64,000 nucleotides of DNA, taken from an uncultured Faecalibacterium sp. Lineage in GTDB: Bacteria; Bacillota; Clostridia; Oscillospirales; Ruminococcaceae. Positions 41,515-49,635 of this stretch are shown piece by piece. Within the stretch, counting starts at the first letter, position 1, and every line of letters begins with the position of its first letter. The notes under the pieces are model-generated. The model saw only the letters and a list, made by a program, of their open reading frames with translations. It made no database searches and was not told the DNA's origin. A program made the translations under genes and the position numbers. The DNA is taken from the NCBI GenBank assembly GCA_934503275.1, contig CAKSVD010000009.1:1-64000 (forward strand), in the 5' to 3' direction.

Positions 41515-43433
41515 TGGCAGTAAAGGAAGTACATGGCCCCGGCCCGCGGGGCGCACGGGGGCCGCGCCCCAAGGTGGAAAACCCGGGCAAGCTGCTGAAG
41601 CGCATCATGGATGAGGTGTTCCGCAACTATCTGCCCCACTGCATCCTTGTGCTTATCTGCATCGTGGTCAGCGCGCTGGCCAATGTGCAGGCCAGCCTGT
41701 TTTTGCAGACCTTGATGGACGATTACATCGTCCCCATGACCCGCCAGCAGGACCCCAGCTTTGCACCGCTGGCCGGTGCATTGGTGCGGATGTGCTGCAT
41801 CTACCTTGTGGGCATTCTGGCCGCATGGGCCAACGCCCGCATCATGGTCAACGTAACGCAGGGCACGCTGCGCAATCTGCGCACCAAGCTGTTCACCCAC
41901 ATGGAAAGCCTGCCCATCCGGTATTTTGACACCCATCCCCACGGCGATATCATGTCCGTGTACACCAACGATGTGGATACCCTGCGCCAGATGCTCAGCC
42001 AGAGCATCCCGCAGCTGGTGTCCAGCGTTATCACCATCGTGTCGGTGTTCTTCAGTATGTGTATGCTCAGCTGGCAGCTGACCATCGTTACCATGCTCAT
42101 GGTGGCGCTGATGCTGTTCTGCTCCAAGCAGATCGCAAAAAGCTCCTCCAAGTACTTCATCCAGCAGCAGCGGGATCTGGGCAAGGTGAACGGCTACATC
42201 GAGGAGATGATGGAAGGCCAGAAGGTGGTCAAGGTGTTCACCCACGAGCAGCAGACCCTTGCCGGCTTCCGTGCGTTGAACGACCAGCTGAAGGAAAGCG
42301 CCAAACAGGCCAACGCCTTCTCCAACATCATGATGCCGGTCAACGCCCAGCTGGGCAACATCAGCTACGCCATCTGTGCACTGACTGGTGCAGCCATGGC
42401 CGTGGGCGGCGTCGGCGGCATGACCCTTGGCACCGTGGTGGCCTTCCTCAGCCTGAACAAGGGCTTCAATATGCCCATCAGTCAGGTGTCCATGCAGGCC
42501 AACAGCGTCATCATGGCACTGGCCGGTGCGGAGCGCATCTTCAAGATGATGGACGAGCCCAGCGAGACCGACGAGGGCTATGTGACGCTGGTAAACGCCA
42601 AGTACGACCGCAACGACCAGCTGGTGGAAACTGCCGAGCGCACCGGTCTGTGGGCGTGGAAACACCCCCACCACGACGGCACTACCACCTACCACAAGCT
42701 GGCGGGCGATATCACCTTTACGGACGTAGACTTTGGCTATGTGACGGAAAAAACGGTGCTGCACGATATCAACCTGTATGGCCGTCCGGGGCAGAAGATC
42801 GCCTTTGTCGGCTCTACCGGTGCGGGCAAGACCACCATCACCAACCTGATCAACCGCTTCTACGATATTCAGGAGGGCAAGATCCGCTACGACGGCATCA
42901 ACATCCACAAGATCAAAAAAGCCGACCTGCGCCGCTCGCTGGGCATCGTGCTGCAGGACACCCACCTGTTCACCGGCACAGTGATGGAGAACATCCGCTA
43001 CGGACGGCTGGAGGCCAGCGATGAAGAGTGCATCGCAGCCGCCCGTCTGGCCAACGCCGACGGCTTTATCAAGCGCCTGCCGGAGGGCTACAACACCATG
43101 CTGACCGGTGACGGCGCCAACCTCTCGCAGGGACAGCGCCAGCTGCTGGCCATTGCCCGCGCAGCCGTAGCAGACCCGCCGGTGCTGATCCTGGACGAGG
43201 CGACCTCCTCCATTGATACCCGTACCGAGGCGCTGGTGCAGCGCGGCATGGACGGCCTGATGTATGGCCGCACCAGCTTTGTCATCGCGCACCGCCTGTC
43301 CACCGTCCGCAATGCAGACTGCATCGTGGTACTGGAGCAGGGCCGCATCATCGAGCGCGGCAGCCACGACGAGTTGATCGCCAAAAAGGGCAAGTATTAC
43401 CAGCTTTATACCGGTAATCTGGCCGAGAACTAA
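41514..43433 (+). CDS. ABC exporter subunit B (catalytic nucleotide site)
   Basis: 639 residues, six membrane helices and an ATPase with intact motifs: Walker A GSTGAGKTT, signature LSQGQRQLL, Walker B LILDEATSSID with the catalytic Glu, switch His in VIAHRLSTV. A Gly/Pro/Arg-rich N-terminal stretch (HGPGPRGARGPRPK) and an insertion near 360-390 before the ATPase are unusual. The start overlaps the upstream stop (TAATG), so the two subunits are made at equal levels. Confidence 0.94.
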   Translation: MAVKEVHGPGPRGARGPRPKVENPGKLLKRIMDEVFRNYLPHCILVLICIVVSALANVQASLFLQTLMDDYIVPMTRQQDPSFAPLAGALVRMCCIYLVGILAAWANARIMVNVTQGTLRNLRTKLFTHMESLPIRYFDTHPHGDIMSVYTNDVDTLRQMLSQSIPQLVSSVITIVSVFFSMCMLSWQLTIVTMLMVALMLFCSKQIAKSSSKYFIQQQRDLGKVNGYIEEMMEGQKVVKVFTHEQQTLAGFRALNDQLKESAKQANAFSNIMMPVNAQLGNISYAICALTGAAMAVGGVGGMTLGTVVAFLSLNKGFNMPISQVSMQANSVIMALAGAERIFKMMDEPSETDEGYVTLVNAKYDRNDQLVETAERTGLWAWKHPHHDGTTTYHKLAGDITFTDVDFGYVTEKTVLHDINLYGRPGQKIAFVGSTGAGKTTITNLINRFYDIQEGKIRYDGINIHKIKKADLRRSLGIVLQDTHLFTGTVMENIRYGRLEASDEECIAAARLANADGFIKRLPEGYNTMLTGDGANLSQGQRQLLAIARAAVADPPVLILDEATSSIDTRTEALVQRGMDGLMYGRTSFVIAHRLSTVRNADCIVVLEQGRIIERGSHDELIAKKGKYYQLYTGNLAEN

Positions 43434-43455
43434 GCAATTTCCCACCTTTTCACAA

Positions 43456-43496
43456 AGCCGCCGCACAGCCATGCCGCCGTGCGGCGGCTCTTTTTT
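43456..43496 (+). terminator. Terminator of the ABC exporter operon
   Basis: Arms AGCCGCCGCAC (43456-43466) and GTGCGGCGGCT (43479-43489), then a run of six T. Confidence 0.92.
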
Positions 43497-43510
43497 ATAT
43501 TATAGAAAAG

Positions 43511-43546
43511 AAAAAACCACGGTGCATGGTGCGCATCGTGGTTAAA
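43511..43546 (-). terminator. Terminator downstream of the nuclease-fold gene
   Basis: Arms AACCACGGTGC (43515-43525) and GCATCGTGGTT (43533-43543), followed on the minus strand by TTTTTTCTTTTC. The 160 bases between here and the gene hold a second perfect hairpin GGGGAACGG/CCGTTCCCC (near 43567-43592) and no convincing gene. Confidence 0.75.
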
Positions 43547-43706
43547 CAGGTCTATGAACAGGAACGGGGAACGGCATGGAAACCGTTCCCCATCGATTGG
43601 CATTTGGTGGGTGTGCCCCTTCCCACATTTCTTTTGGCCCGATGGGCGTGTAGCAGCACATTCTCTACTTCAAATGCAACCTTATCCTATGATTATTATA
43701 GCATTT

Positions 43707-44096
43707 TTATTCTTTGATGTAAAGAATGGGGTTCCGCTCCATGAGTTTTTTCAAATTTTTATCGCGAATCCGATAAAATGTCATAACGGAATTTTTAAAA
43801 TCCGGGTTATCTGTACCCAAGACTAAACGGATAACGACATTCAAATTTGTATCAGGAAGCTTCTTTACGGCAAATATCGTGCCTGCGTTCTTTAAGTCTT
43901 GGAGCAGGATGTCCGGAGAAAGTATCGAGTCACGTCCGTATTGTTCAAACAAATCATAATCTTCTGGATGGCGTTCTTTGATATGAGCGATTCTCTCGTC
44001 TGTTATAATGACTTCCGTGGTTTGCAGATGCCCAAATGTTGAAATAAGCGGAGTAGGGTCTAAATTACCGAGAACCGTCAGAATTATTATCTCCAC
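43707..44096 (-). CDS. Stand-alone PBECR2-like nuclease-fold protein
   Basis: 129 residues. The core TDERIAHIKERHPEDYD, then SPDILLQDLKNAGTIFAVKK, then NPDFKNSVMTFYRIRDKNLK and a final RNPILYIKE, resembles the phage Barnase-EndoU-ColicinE5/D-RelE nuclease 2 family from memory. Such domains usually sit at the end of phage or polymorphic toxins; here it is alone. It is clearly more AT-rich than its neighbours, a sign of transfer. The start is uncertain: GTG at 44096 is the longest frame, but AGGAG lies only one base before it. A function as RNase or immunity remnant is inference. Confidence 0.65.
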   Translation of the reverse strand: MEIIILTVLGNLDPTPLISTFGHLQTTEVIITDERIAHIKERHPEDYDLFEQYGRDSILSPDILLQDLKNAGTIFAVKKLPDTNLNVVIRLVLGTDNPDFKNSVMTFYRIRDKNLKKLMERNPILYIKE

Positions 44097-44121
44097 GCTC
44101 CTGTCATTGTCTATAAAACAA

Positions 44122-44150
44122 AGTATAACATGATTTTATATAGCTGTAAA
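44122..44150 (-). promoter_or_regulatory. Promoter of the nuclease-fold gene
   Basis: Minus-strand TTTACA (44145-44150), 17-bp spacer, TATACT (44122-44127). Confidence 0.75.
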
Positions 44151-44192
44151 GGCGGATGCTTGTTTCCCATTGTGTCTGCTATTTCCCGTTGT

Positions 44193-44312
44193 GACCTCTC
44201 CCGTGAAAAAAAGCAATTCTGGAAAATCCGCAGATTTTCCAGAATTGCAAATATAAAAATAATTTTCCGCTGAAGATGGCCAAAGCGCACGCGGCGGCCA
44301 TTCAAAATCGTC
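44193..44312 (+). repeat. Covarying-hairpin repeat element, copy 4
   Basis: Opens GACCTCTCCCGTGAAAAA. Hairpin 1 is a perfect 16-bp stem (44213-44228 with 44233-44248) with loop CGCA. Hairpin 2 arms are ATGGCC (44276-44281) and GGCCAT (44296-44301). Ends AATCGTCC. It lies just upstream of the GH2 promoter. Confidence 0.87.
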
Positions 44313-44322
44313 CGCTCCACGG

Positions 44323-44351
44323 TATACAAATGCCCCGGGCTGTGCTAGAAT
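44323..44351 (+). promoter_or_regulatory. Promoter of the second GH2 gene
   Basis: TATACA (44323-44328), 17-bp spacer, TAGAAT (44346-44351). The -35 is poor, so the call is moderate. Confidence 0.5.
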
Positions 44352-44383
44352 GGAGCAAACGAGTAGAAAAGGCTGGTGAGTGT

Positions 44384-46153
44384 ATGCACCCTTTGACGGA
44401 ATATCCCCGCCCGGCCATGCGCCGGGACAGCTACGAGAACCTGAACGGCCTGTGGCAATACGCCATCACCGCCTCGGCACAGCGCCCGGCGGGCTGGGAC
44501 GGTGAGATCTTGGTGCCCTACGCGCCGGAGTGCCGCGCCTCCGGGGTGGGGCGCGCGCTGCAGCCCGGGCAGTGGCTGCACTACCACCGGTACTTTGCGC
44601 CGCCCGCCGGGACAGGCGGCCGGGTGCTGCTGCACTTCGGTGCGGTGGACTACGCCTGCGCCGTGCAGGTGAACGGCCATCTGGTGGGCGGCCACCGGGG
44701 CGGCTACTGGCCCTTTACGCTGGATATCACCGCGCAGCTCAACGGCACTGGCCGCAACAGCCTGTGGGTGGCGGTGCAGGACCCCACCGGCCACGGCATA
44801 CAGGCGCGGGGCAAGCAGACCTTGCAGCCCGGCGGGATGTTCTACCCTGCGCAGAGCGGTATCTGGCAGACGGTCTGGCTGGAGCGCGTGCCGGAAAATT
44901 ACATCCAGTCTCTCACCGTTACGCCGGACTACGATGCCCGCACTGTGACTGTGAAAGTGCATACCTCTGCGCCCGGCGGTGCGGTGAACCTGTGGGCGGT
45001 GGTGCGCGCCGGGGGTGTGACCATTGCCGAGGATTGGGGCGGCGATGAGGCCGACCGGGACGGCACGGTGACGCTGCATATTGCGGACGAGTATTTCTTC
45101 CCGTGGAGCCCGGACACGCCCTTTTTGTACGACCTGACCGTGGGCACCACGCAGGGAGAGGAAGAGCAGATCGACACCGTGCACAGCTACTTTGCCCTGC
45201 GCAAGTGGAGCTGCGCACCGGACGCACGGGGCGTGCTGCGCTTCTGCCTGAACGATAAACCCATTCTGCTCAACGGCCTGCTGGATCAGGGCTACTGGCC
45301 GGAAGGGCTGTACACCCCGCCCTCGGATGCGGCGGTGGAGCGGGAGTTGAGCGAGGTAAAGGCGCTGGGCTACAACCTGCTGCGTAAGCACGCAAAGCTT
45401 GAGCCGCAGCGCTGGTACTATCACTGCGACAAGCTGGGGCTTGTGGTCTGGCAGGATATGGTCAACGGCGGCAGTAAGTATAACCTGTGGTTCGTCACCT
45501 ACCTGACCAATGTTTTGCAGCCGCTTGTGCGCCGTCTGCCGGACAAAGCGCCCCTGTGGGGGCTGCTGAGCCGGGGGAGCGAAAACAGCCGCACCGAATA
45601 TCGCCGGGAACTGGCAGATACCGTGCAGGCGCTGCGCTGCCACCCCTGCGTGGGCTGCTGGGTGCCCTTTAATGAGGGCTGGGGACAGTACGATGCCGCC
45701 GGGGCAGTACAGGCCATCCGTGCGCTGGACGATACCCGCCTTGTGGACGAGGCCAGCGGCTGGTACGATCAGGGCGGCGGGGATGTGTACTCTCTGCACA
45801 ACTACTTCTACCCCCTGCGGGTGCGCCCGCAAACGCGCACCGTGGCGCTGAGCGAGTACGGCGGCATTGCATGGCCCATGCCCGGGCACGAGCCGCCCCG
45901 CAAGACCTACGGCTACGGCACAGCCAAAAGCCGGGAGGAACTGACCGCCCGGTACAAAAAAATGCAGCTGGGCACGGTGCTGCCGCAGCTGCAAAAGGGG
46001 CTTTCGGCGCTGGTATACACCCAGCTGACCGACGTGGAGGACGAGGTGAACGGCCTGTTCACCTACGACCGTACCGCCATCAAACCGGACGCCAACGCCG
46101 TCCGCTCGGTGAACGCTGCCCTTGCCGCAGAGTTTGCGAAAGTAATAAAATAA
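44384..46153 (+). CDS. Glycoside hydrolase family 2 protein
   Basis: 589 residues from the ATG at 44384; an earlier in-frame ATG at 44276 lies inside the repeat element and is rejected. No signal peptide. Sugar-binding jelly-roll (about 1-165), immunoglobulin-like domain, then a TIM barrel with the acid/base in VPFNEGWGQYD (Glu about 430) and the nucleophile in ALSEYGGIAWP (Glu about 491). Both catalytic residues are present, in contrast to the GH2 at 8809-11208. Substrate unknown (beta-galactoside, glucuronide or mannoside). The ribosome site GGTGAG is weak. Confidence 0.9.
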   Translation: MHPLTEYPRPAMRRDSYENLNGLWQYAITASAQRPAGWDGEILVPYAPECRASGVGRALQPGQWLHYHRYFAPPAGTGGRVLLHFGAVDYACAVQVNGHLVGGHRGGYWPFTLDITAQLNGTGRNSLWVAVQDPTGHGIQARGKQTLQPGGMFYPAQSGIWQTVWLERVPENYIQSLTVTPDYDARTVTVKVHTSAPGGAVNLWAVVRAGGVTIAEDWGGDEADRDGTVTLHIADEYFFPWSPDTPFLYDLTVGTTQGEEEQIDTVHSYFALRKWSCAPDARGVLRFCLNDKPILLNGLLDQGYWPEGLYTPPSDAAVERELSEVKALGYNLLRKHAKLEPQRWYYHCDKLGLVVWQDMVNGGSKYNLWFVTYLTNVLQPLVRRLPDKAPLWGLLSRGSENSRTEYRRELADTVQALRCHPCVGCWVPFNEGWGQYDAAGAVQAIRALDDTRLVDEASGWYDQGGGDVYSLHNYFYPLRVRPQTRTVALSEYGGIAWPMPGHEPPRKTYGYGTAKSREELTARYKKMQLGTVLPQLQKGLSALVYTQLTDVEDEVNGLFTYDRTAIKPDANAVRSVNAALAAEFAKVIK

Positions 46154-46161
46154 AAACAACG

Positions 46162-46222
46162 CCCGGGTTTTCCACGTCCTTCCTGCTGGAAGGTGGAAAA
46201 CTCGGGCGCGCTGTTTTTTTTA
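46162..46222 (+). terminator. Terminator of the second GH2 gene
   Basis: 15-bp stem GCCCGGGTTTTCCAC (46162-46176) with GTGGAAAACTCGGGC (46194-46208), followed after GCGCTG by a run of T. The minus strand also ends in T-rich sequence, so it may serve serA too. Confidence 0.88.
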
Positions 46223-46251
46223 AGAGGATATTCTGCTCCGGAGCGTACTGC

Positions 46252-47412
46252 TTACAGGATGCGCACCCGGATGACGGCGGGGATGCTGCTCAGCTTTTCG
46301 CTCAGGCGGGCATCCACGGCACCGGTGGCATCCAGCATGGTGTAGGCCATGCTCTTTTTGCTCTTGTTCACCATGTTTTCGATGTTCAGGCCCGCCTCGG
46401 TGGTCAGGGCGGTGATCTGGCTGATCATGCCCGGCTCGTTTTTGTGGATGATGCAGATGCGCTTGCCGCCGGCGCGGGGCTGGTGCACCTCCGGCAGGTT
46501 GACCGAGTGGGTAATGTTGCCGTTGCGCAGGTAATCGCTCAGTTCCTGCGCCGCCATGATGGCGCAGTTGTCCTCGGCCTCCGGGGTGGAGGCGCCAAGG
46601 TGCGGGGTGCACACGATGCCGGGACGGCCCAAAATGGCCTCGGAGGGGAAGTCGGTCATGTAGCCGGATACCTTGCCACTGTCCATGGCCTCCAGCAGGG
46701 CGGCGGTGTTCACCAGCTCACCGCGGGCGTAGTTCAGGATCTTGACGCCGTCCTTGCACAAGGCAAGGGTCTGGGCGTTGATGGTGTCCTTGGTGGTGGG
46801 CAGGTAGGGCACATGGATGGTAATGTAGTCGCACAGGGGCAGCATATCGTTCAGGTTTACGCAGTGGTGTACCTGACTGCTCAGGTTCCATGCGGCTTCA
46901 ATGGAGATGTAGGGATCGTAGCCGTAGACCTCCATGCCCAGCTCGATGGCGCAGTTTGCCACACGGGAGCCGATGGCACCCAGACCGATGACGCCAAGGG
47001 TCTTGCCCTTGATCTCGTTGCCCACGAACTGCTTTTTACCCTTTTCCACGCTCTTGGCCATGGCCGGGTCACCGGCCAGACCCTGACACCACTGGGCGGC
47101 GGCGGCCACGTTGCGGCTGCCTGCGATGAGCATCCCGATGACCAGCTCCGCCACGGCATTGGCGTTGGCACCCGGGGTGTTGAACACCACGATGCCCTGC
47201 TCGCTGCAGCGCTCCAGCGGGATGTTGTTCACACCCGCACCGGCGCGGGCGATGGTCAGCAGGTTATCGTTGAAGGTGGTGTTCAAAAGGTCGGCGCTGC
47301 GCACCAGAATGCCGTCCGGGGCATCGGCATCCACCGAGACATCGAACTGGTTCTTGGGCAGCTTTGCCAGCCCGACCGGGCTGATGGCGTTGAGCGTTTT
47401 GATGGTGTACAT
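46252..47412 (-). CDS. serA: D-3-phosphoglycerate dehydrogenase
   Basis: First step of serine synthesis: 3-phosphoglycerate to 3-phosphohydroxypyruvate with NAD. 386 residues: catalytic domain, NAD loop GVIGLGAIGSRVANCAIELG, the Arg in NYARGELVNT, Glu, and His in CTPHLGAST. A C-terminal ACT domain (about 315-386, RICIIHKNEPGMISQITALT) suggests feedback by serine. Lies 15 bp after serC in the same operon; ATG follows AGAGGGGTTTCAGAT. Confidence 0.95.
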   Translation of the reverse strand: MYTIKTLNAISPVGLAKLPKNQFDVSVDADAPDGILVRSADLLNTTFNDNLLTIARAGAGVNNIPLERCSEQGIVVFNTPGANANAVAELVIGMLIAGSRNVAAAAQWCQGLAGDPAMAKSVEKGKKQFVGNEIKGKTLGVIGLGAIGSRVANCAIELGMEVYGYDPYISIEAAWNLSSQVHHCVNLNDMLPLCDYITIHVPYLPTTKDTINAQTLALCKDGVKILNYARGELVNTAALLEAMDSGKVSGYMTDFPSEAILGRPGIVCTPHLGASTPEAEDNCAIMAAQELSDYLRNGNITHSVNLPEVHQPRAGGKRICIIHKNEPGMISQITALTTEAGLNIENMVNKSKKSMAYTMLDATGAVDARLSEKLSSIPAVIRVRIL

Positions 47413-47427
47413 ATCTGAAACCCCTCT

Positions 47428-48510
47428 TTATGCATTCTCTTTGCGGAACTTCTCCATGAAGTCCACCAGCTTGTCCACGCCCTCGGCAGGCATGGCGTTG
47501 TAGATGGAGGCGCGCATACCGCCTACCAGACGGTGACCCTTCAGGTTCACAAAGCCCGCCTCGGCGGCCTCGGCGCAGAACTTTTTGTCCATGTCTGCGT
47601 TGGGGCTGGTGAAGGTGACGTTCATGGTGCTGCGGTAGCGGTGCTCCACAGGGTTCGTGAAGAACTCCTGCCCGTCCAGATAGTCGTACAGCACCTTGGC
47701 CTTGGCCTCGTTGATCTTTTGCATATTGGCAAGACCGCCGATGTCGTTTTCCAGATACTTCAGCACCAGACCGGTCATGTAGATGCACCAGCACGGCGGG
47801 GTGTTGTACATACTGTCCTTAGCCAGCAGGGTGGTGTAGTTCATCATGGTGGGCACGTTGTCTGCGGCGTGACCCAGCAGGTCATCCCGGATGATGGCAA
47901 TGGCCATACCGGCGGGGGCTACGTTCTTCTGCACGCCAAAGTAGATGCAGCCGTACTTGCTTACATCCACGGGCTTGGAAAGGATCATGGAACTCATATC
48001 TGCCACCAGCGGCACGCCCTCCACCTGCGGCAACTCCACATACTGGGTGCCGAAGATGGTGTTGTTCTGGCAGATATGGATGTAGCTGGCGTCCTTATCG
48101 TAGTCAATAGCGTTTACATCCGGGATATAAGTGAAGTTTTTATCCTTGCTGGACGCTACGATCTTGGCTTCACCGAACTTGGCAGCCTCCTTGGCAGCCA
48201 GACCCGAGAAGTTGCCGGACACGATGTAGTCTGCCTTGCCGGTGGTCATAAAGTTCAGCGGCACCATGGCAAACTGCTGGGTAGCGCCGCCCTGAAAGAA
48301 GCCAACCTTGTAGTTATCGGGGATATTCATCACCCGGCGCAGCGAGGCCTCGGTGTCCTTGATGATGGCGTCGAACCACTTGCTGCGGTGGCTCATCTCC
48401 ATGACGCTCTGACCGCTGTCGCCGTATTCCAGCAGCTCGGCCTGTGCCTGACGCAGCACCTTTTCGGGCAGCATACTGGGGCCTGCGCTGAAGTTATATA
48501 CTCGTGCCAT
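47428..48510 (-). CDS. serC: Phosphoserine aminotransferase
   Basis: PLP enzyme that aminates 3-phosphohydroxypyruvate to phosphoserine. 360 residues from the ATG at 48510 (AAGGAGAGGTTCATT upstream); the long upstream extension of the frame is not used. Motifs: FSAGPSMLPEKVLRQAQ, MSHRSKWFDAI, QGGATQQFAMVPLNF and the PLP-lysine region YGCIYFGVQKNVAPAGM. First gene of serC-serA; no serB is seen. Confidence 0.96.
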   Translation of the reverse strand: MARVYNFSAGPSMLPEKVLRQAQAELLEYGDSGQSVMEMSHRSKWFDAIIKDTEASLRRVMNIPDNYKVGFFQGGATQQFAMVPLNFMTTGKADYIVSGNFSGLAAKEAAKFGEAKIVASSKDKNFTYIPDVNAIDYDKDASYIHICQNNTIFGTQYVELPQVEGVPLVADMSSMILSKPVDVSKYGCIYFGVQKNVAPAGMAIAIIRDDLLGHAADNVPTMMNYTTLLAKDSMYNTPPCWCIYMTGLVLKYLENDIGGLANMQKINEAKAKVLYDYLDGQEFFTNPVEHRYRSTMNVTFTSPNADMDKKFCAEAAEAGFVNLKGHRLVGGMRASIYNAMPAEGVDKLVDFMEKFRKENA

Positions 48511-49094
48511 AATGAACCTCTCCTTTTCCTGTGATACACCTATTACGCAGCACCGCCGTTTTTGCGGTGCGTCTGTTACTTTCCGTAGCCGTAGTATACC
48601 GGTTTTCTCATGCCGAAAACAAGAGCATCTTTGCACAAAGATATTGCCCCTGCACCCCGCCTGAGAGCACAAAGCATACAAATGTGCACCGCGCAAGGAC
48701 AAAATATAAGACAATTGTAAAAGATACGCACGATCCCCTGATTCCATGCGGATTTTCTGCTCTTGTAACTTTGGCATAAATGCGGTATACTGGGAAAACT
48801 AAGACAAATGCAAAAGAAAAACGAAGCTCAAATTGTGAAAGTGCGTTTGGAGCGGCCCGCAGAGCTTGTCGGGGCAAAGCCCCTCCATCTGCTAACGCAG
48901 ACCGCTCTGCCGCTTAAAAGCCCCACTGGGGCTTTCATTGCTACGCTGCGCTCCGCAAACGCGGTCACTCCAAACGCGAAATAAAATAGTCATTCCGCTG
49001 AAAATGGTCAGAGCAAAGCGGAGACCATTCTAAATCGTCCCGCCGCAAAAAACGGTGACTAAGGAGAATTGAATCATTCAAGGAGGTACAACAG
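48511..49094. promoter_or_regulatory. Divergent intergenic region between serC and the BlaI-like gene
   Basis: Minus strand: TATACT (48593-48598) with a TTGTTT about 18 bp upstream drives serC, whose leader forms a GCACCGC/GCGGTGC hairpin (48550-48570). Plus strand: TTGTAA (48763-48768), 17-bp spacer, TATACT (48786-48791) drives the BlaI-like gene, so its leader would include repeat copy 5. No T-box or serine riboswitch was recognised. Confidence 0.65.
48834..49040 (+). repeat. Covarying-hairpin repeat element, copy 5 (with nested insert)
   Basis: Outer arms GCGTTTGGAG (48843-48852) and CTCCAAACGC (48968-48977) enclose the same three-hairpin insert as copy 2: GGGGCAAAGCCCC, TCTGCTAACGCAGA and AAAGCCCC/GGGGCTTT. 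Hairpin 2 arms are ATGGTC (49004-49009) and GACCAT (49023-49028). Ends AAATCGTCC. Confidence 0.85.
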
Positions 49095-49517
49095 ATGTAT
49101 GGCTTACCGGATACCCTGCGGCCGCTTTCGGCGGCAGAAGAACAGGTGATGCTTGCGGTGTGGGCGTGCCCGGGCGCGGCGGCGCGGCGGGACATCAGCC
49201 AAAAACTCAAGGCCACCGGCTGGGCGGCGGCTACAGTGCTGAATTTTCTCTATCGGCTGGAGGAAAAAGGCTGGGTCAGGTCGGCAAAGCAGGGCAACTG
49301 CAACGTGTATGTGCCGCTGGTCACCCGGCGGGCGTACGGTGTGTACTGTATGCGCCAGCGGCTGGACACCCTGTTTGCAGGCGACCTTGCCGCCGCCGTT
49401 CATGCGCTGGTAAGCGAGAGCGGCTGCTCTCAGAGTACCTTGGAGCAGGCCATCCGGGTGCTGGAGGAGAAGCATCAGGAGACCGAGGAGTACGATTTGT
49501 ACGATCCCTACGGTTGA
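49095..49517 (+). CDS. BlaI/MecI/CopY family winged-helix regulator
   Basis: 140 residues. Family start LRPLSAAEEQVMLAVW, then ISQKLKATGWAAATVLNFLYRLEEKGWV with the recognition helix. In classical systems the BlaI repressor is cleaved by a neighbouring BlaR1 sensor protease; no sensor, beta-lactamase or copper pump is adjacent. It therefore looks like an orphan. ATG follows AAGGAGGTACAACAG. Targets unknown. Confidence 0.88.
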   Translation: MYGLPDTLRPLSAAEEQVMLAVWACPGAAARRDISQKLKATGWAAATVLNFLYRLEEKGWVRSAKQGNCNVYVPLVTRRAYGVYCMRQRLDTLFAGDLAAAVHALVSESGCSQSTLEQAIRVLEEKHQETEEYDLYDPYG

Positions 49518-49547
49518 ATTGTTTTATTTTTGTTTACAAATGGTTGG

Positions 49548-49576
49548 TTGACACCGAAATATCCGTTCTGTAATAT
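49548..49576 (+). promoter_or_regulatory. Citrate synthase promoter
   Basis: TTGACA (49548-49553), 17-bp spacer, TAATAT (49571-49576). Confidence 0.85.
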
Positions 49577-49635
49577 AAAAGTTATTGAAAAACGAGAAAC
49601 TGATATGGACGAATAGGAAAGGAGCAGCCAGATAC

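Noticed and set aside
43554..43826. 90-codon plus-strand frame between the ABC exporter and the nuclease-fold gene
   Set aside because: Overlaps the 3' end of the minus-strand gene, spans two hairpins and has no ribosome site.
44276..44383. N-terminal extension of the second GH2 starting MAKAHAAAIQ
   Set aside because: It lies in repeat copy 4 and upstream of the predicted promoter -10; the GH2 fold begins at 44384.
48511..48780. T-box or riboswitch in the serC leader
   Set aside because: Only a simple GCACCGC/GCGGTGC hairpin is seen; no T-box sequence or antiterminator pair.
48608..48877. 89-codon minus-strand frame upstream of serC
   Set aside because: It crosses the divergent promoter region and repeat copy 5 and lacks a ribosome site.
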